A stretch of DNA of 64,000 bases from an uncultured Bacteroidales bacterium. Its GTDB lineage: Bacteria > Bacteroidota > Bacteroidia > Bacteroidales > UBA932. The notes below the pieces were generated by a model. That model had not been told where the DNA came from. It did no database searches and was given only the letters and a program-made list of their open reading frames with translations. Shown here in pieces: positions 61,008 through 64,000 of the stretch (position 1 is the first letter of the stretch; each line of letters begins with the position of its first letter). The position numbers and the translations under genes are program-made. Location of the stretch: assembly GCA_946403855.1 (NCBI GenBank), contig CAMJBH010000001.1, forward strand, positions 62,001 through 126,000. Direction: 5' to 3'.

Positions 61008-62684
61008 ATGGCAGACGAAAAAATCATATTCTCGATGAACGGGGTGAGCAAGATCCTTCCCCACAACAACAAAACCATCCTCAAAGACATTTACCTCGGC
61101 TTTTTCTACGGCGCCAAAATAGGCATCATAGGTCTCAACGGAGCCGGTAAGTCAACCCTTCTGAAAATCATTGCAGGGGTAGAAAAGCCTACCCGCGGCG
61201 AGGTGGTCTGGGCTCCCGGCTACAGTGTCGGCTACCTGGAGCAGGAGCCGCAGATGGATGCGTCAAAAACAGTGCTGGAGGTAGTCCAGGAAGGGGTGCA
61301 AGAAGTGATGGACATGCTCACCGAGTACAACGAGATAGGCATGAAGTTCGCCGACCCCATGACCGATGACGAGATGAATGCCCTTATCGAGCGTCAGGGC
61401 GAACTCACCGAACTCATAGAGCATCACGACGGTTGGGAAATCGATGCCAAACTAGAGCGCGCCATGGACGCCCTGCAGTGTCCCTCGCCAGATGCCAGCG
61501 TCGCCACCCTGTCCGGAGGTGAGCGCCGCAGAGTAGCCCTGTGCCGCCTGCTGCTGCGCGAGCCCGACGTGTTACTGCTCGACGAGCCCACCAACCACCT
61601 CGATACAGAGAGTATCCAATGGCTGGAAGCCCACCTGCAGCAGTACAAAGGCACCGTCATCGCCGTTACCCACGACCGCTATTTCCTTGACAACGTTGCC
61701 GGATGGATACTTGAGCTGGACCGCGGCGAAGGCATCCCATGGAAAGGCAACTATTCCGGCTGGCTGGAGCAGAAGAGCAAGCGCCTCGCCATGGAGGAGA
61801 AGCAGGAGAGCAAACGTCGGAAGACTCTCGAGCGCGAGCTGGAATGGGTCAGGATGGCACCAAAGGCCCGTCAAGCCAAGCAGAAGGCACGTCTGGGGGC
61901 GTACGAAAAAATGGCTTCTGCCGACGCAAAAGAAAAGGAAGCGAACTTGGAAATCTACATACCCAACGGCCCGCACCTTGGCAACAAGGTCATCAATTTC
62001 AATGATGTCAGCAAGGCCTATGGAGACAAACTGCTGTTCGAACATCTCAGCTTCGAACTTCCGCCGGCAGGAATCGTGGGCGTCATAGGCCCCAACGGTG
62101 CAGGCAAGACCACGCTGTTCCGACTCATCATGGGCATAGAGCAACCCGATTCCGGAACCATCGAGATCGGCGACACGGTCAAGCTCTCCTACGTTGACCA
62201 GCAGCACAAGAGCATCAACCCGGACCTCACGGTTTACGAAACCATAGCTGGCGGCCTGGACTGGATACGCATGGGCGGACGCGACGTCAATGCACGCAGC
62301 TGGGTGAGCAGGTTCAACTTCAGCGGAGCCGACCAGGAAAAGCTCTGCGGCGTGCTGTCCGGAGGCGAACGCAACCGCCTGCACCTTGCCCTGACCCTCA
62401 AGGACGAAGGCAATGTGCTGCTGCTCGACGAGCCGACCAACGATGTGGATGTCAATACAATACGCGCATTGGAAGAAGGCCTTGACGGCTTCGCGGGATG
62501 CGCTGTAGTGGTGAGTCACGACCGCTGGTTCCTGGACCGCATCGCCACCCACATCCTGGCCTTTGAAGGAGACTCTCAGGTCTATTTCTTCGAAGGCAGC
62601 TACTCCGAATACGAGGAGAACAAAAAGAAGCGCCTGGGCTCCGAAGAACCCAAACGCTTCAAATATAAGAAGTTGATGGATTAG
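61008..62684 (+). CDS. ettA: Energy-dependent translational throttle protein EttA (ABC-F)
   Basis: This is a 558-residue ABC-F ATPase with two nucleotide-binding domains and no membrane part. Walker A motifs are GLNGAGKST and GPNGAGKTT, signature motifs LSGGERRRV and LSGGERNRL, and Walker B segments VLLLDEPTNHLD and VLLLDEPTNDVD. The opening with FFYGAKIGIIGLNG, the arm insertion in domain 1 and the segment GWILELDRGEGIPWKGNYSG match EttA rather than other ABC-F types. EttA binds the ribosomal E site and gates translation according to ATP/ADP. It ends 5 bases from the convergent infB stop. Confidence 0.95.
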   Translation: MADEKIIFSMNGVSKILPHNNKTILKDIYLGFFYGAKIGIIGLNGAGKSTLLKIIAGVEKPTRGEVVWAPGYSVGYLEQEPQMDASKTVLEVVQEGVQEVMDMLTEYNEIGMKFADPMTDDEMNALIERQGELTELIEHHDGWEIDAKLERAMDALQCPSPDASVATLSGGERRRVALCRLLLREPDVLLLDEPTNHLDTESIQWLEAHLQQYKGTVIAVTHDRYFLDNVAGWILELDRGEGIPWKGNYSGWLEQKSKRLAMEEKQESKRRKTLERELEWVRMAPKARQAKQKARLGAYEKMASADAKEKEANLEIYIPNGPHLGNKVINFNDVSKAYGDKLLFEHLSFELPPAGIVGVIGPNGAGKTTLFRLIMGIEQPDSGTIEIGDTVKLSYVDQQHKSINPDLTVYETIAGGLDWIRMGGRDVNARSWVSRFNFSGADQEKLCGVLSGGERNRLHLALTLKDEGNVLLLDEPTNDVDVNTIRALEEGLDGFAGCAVVVSHDRWFLDRIATHILAFEGDSQVYFFEGSYSEYEENKKKRLGSEEPKRFKYKKLMD

Positions 62685-62689
62685 CCAGC

Positions 62690-64000
62690 TTACAACGTAC
62701 GCTTGATTTCCACGATCTGGAAGGCTTCGATCACGTCGCCTTCTTTGATATCGTTATAGCCGGCTATACTCATACCACATTCCTTGCCTGCAGGGACTTC
62801 CTTGACTGAGTCTTTGCCGATCTGCAGAGAACCGAGTTCGCCGGTGTAGATGACGATACCGTCGCGGATCAGGCGCACCTTGGACTTCTGGACCATCTTT
62901 CCGTCGCGCATGATGCAACCTGCTATGGTGCCCACTTTGCTGATACGGAAGATCTGCTTGACCTCGGCGGTGGCGATGACCTCCTCCTTCTTCTCGGGTT
63001 CGAGCATACCCTCTATACCGTCTTTGACCTCATTGATACAGTCGTAGATGACGGAGTAAAGACGTATTTCGATACCTTCGCGGTCGGCGCTCTTGCGGGC
63101 TTCGGGGGTAGGACGTACCTGGAAACCTACGATAACGGCATCGGACGCTTCGGCCAGCAAGACGTCAGATTCGGAAATGGCACCCACGGCCTTGTGGATT
63201 ACATTCACGCGAACCTCCTCGGTGCTGAGCTTGATGAGAGAATCGGACAGGGCCTCTACGGAACCGTCCACATCGCCCTTGACGATGATGTTGAGCTCCT
63301 TGAAGTTGCCGATCGCAATGCGGCGGCCGATTTCCTCGAGGGTCATGTGCTTCTGGGTCTTGATGCCCTGGATGCGGATGAGCTGTTCACGCTTGGCTGC
63401 AATGCTCTTGGCTTCCTTCTCGTCTGCCATGACATTGAACTTCTCGCCTGCTGCAGGAGCCCCATTCAAGCCAAGCACTGACACAGGTGTGGAAGGGCCG
63501 GCATCCTGCACCTTCTGTCCACGTTCATTGAACATGCTCCTGATGCGTCCGTAATAACTTCCGCAAAGCACCACGTCGCCCTGATGCAAGGTTCCGTCCT
63601 GAACCAGAACGGTGGCCAGGTAGCCACGCCCCTTGTCGAGCGAAGACTCGATGACGGCGCCGCTGGCAAGCTTGTTGGGATTGGCCTTGAGCTCGAGCAA
63701 GTCTGTCTCGAGAAGCACCTTCTCCAACAGTTTGTCCACATTGATTCCCTTCTTGGCGGAAATCTCCTGGCACTGGTACTTACCGCCCCAGTCTTCTACC
63801 AGAATATTCATCTCCGACAGCTGGCGGCGAATCTTATCAGGATCTGCGCCAGGCTTATCTATCTTATTGATAGCGAATACCATGGGCACGTTGGCCGCCT
63901 GGGCATGATTGATTGCCTCAACAGTCTGCGGCATCACTGCATCGTCTGCTGCGATGATGATAATTGCAAGGTCGGTCATCTGGGCACCACGGGCACGCAT
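62690..64000 (-). CDS. infB: Translation initiation factor IF-2, C-terminal part (partial)
   Basis: The last 436 codons of IF-2 are present; the gene continues beyond the right edge. The visible part begins inside the GTPase domain, just after the G3 region ([20 protein letters not shown]). It includes the G4 motif [11 protein letters not shown], then domains II to IV, with the initiator-tRNA-binding C-terminal domain ([37 protein letters not shown]). IF-2 brings fMet-tRNA to the 30S subunit. The apparent ATG at the edge is an internal methionine, not the start. Confidence 0.95.
   Translation of the reverse strand: MRARGAQMTDLAIIIIAADDAVMPQTVEAINHAQAANVPMVFAINKIDKPGADPDKIRRQLSEMNILVEDWGGKYQCQEISAKKGINVDKLLEKVLLETDLLELKANPNKLASGAVIESSLDKGRGYLATVLVQDGTLHQGDVVLCGSYYGRIRSMFNERGQKVQDAGPSTPVSVLGLNGAPAAGEKFNVMADEKEAKSIAAKREQLIRIQGIKTQKHMTLEEIGRRIAIGNFKELNIIVKGDVDGSVEALSDSLIKLSTEEVRVNVIHKAVGAISESDVLLAEASDAVIVGFQVRPTPEARKSADREGIEIRLYSVIYDCINEVKDGIEGMLEPEKKEEVIATAEVKQIFRISKVGTIAGCIMRDGKMVQKSKVRLIRDGIVIYTGELGSLQIGKDSVKEVPAGKECGMSIAGYNDIKEGDVIEAFQIVEIKRTL

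Overview
The window reads as chromosomal DNA of a gut-type member of the Bacteroidales (Bacteroidota). The evidence is a SusC/SusD pair, BACON-domain and fimbrillin-like lipoproteins, a short 286-residue primary sigma factor, an Nqr operon, and promoters of the Bacteroidota form (TTTG, about 20 bases, TAnnTTTG) in front of many genes. The DNA is fairly GC-rich; a Rikenellaceae- or Cryptobacteroides-like source would fit, but the genus cannot be fixed from sequence alone.

Layout. 1-9.3 kb, minus strand: pcrA helicase, coupled by ATGA to two tandem lipoproteins with endonuclease/exonuclease/phosphatase domains, then a BACON-like lipoprotein and the start of a TonB-receptor-like gene that runs off the left edge. 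9.3-15.1 kb, plus: complete nqrABCDEF with a clean terminator. 15.1-20 kb: a structured inverted-repeat element, two glycosyltransferases, a fimbrial-anchor-like lipoprotein, tRNA-Val, a cytidylate-kinase-like gene, rpmH (only 50 codons) and rsmG. 20-25.4 kb, minus: polA, then one uninterrupted reading frame in which an ECF sigma factor runs into a GH36 alpha-galactosidase, then rsmG, all overlapping. 25.5-30.5 kb: glpQ-like/tadA (plus), a tagatose-bisphosphate-aldolase-subunit/glycerol-1-phosphate-dehydrogenase-like pair (minus), tRNA-Gln and a Tat-exported metallo-hydrolase. 30.5-35.8 kb, minus: acyltransferase, then esterase, PCMD protein, glycosyltransferase and sulfatase. 35.9-38.2 kb, plus: remnant of a tricorn-type protease, a DUF3108-like protein and a GH109 glycosidase. 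38.2-44 kb, minus: rpoD-argS-ygiQ and htrA. 44-47.7 kb, plus: dnaN, a DnaQ-like exonuclease and nhaA. 47.8-54.6 kb, minus: susC-susD-BACON/GLUG lipoprotein. The rest holds tRNA-Thr, a sirtuin, a ClC channel, tex, a polyprenol-phosphate mannosyltransferase-like enzyme, ettA and the 3' part of infB.

How it fits together. Core functions (replication, translation, Na+ bioenergetics through Nqr and NhaA) are interleaved with surface glycan functions (SusCD, alpha-galactosidase, GH109, Ser-type sulfatase, esterase, glycosyltransferases) suited to host or dietary glycans. Many genes overlap by 1-4 bases (ATGA, TAATG, TGATG), so translational coupling is common.

Most unusual: the sigma-factor/alpha-galactosidase single frame; GC-rich palindromic elements, one lying in frame inside pcrA and related to an intergenic copy, with another palindrome in frame in polA; a 20-bp-period operator-like array between htrA and dnaN; a two-copy REP-like hairpin; and several promoters placed so close to the ATG that the mRNAs should be leaderless or nearly so. 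No phage, insertion sequence, CRISPR array or rRNA was seen.
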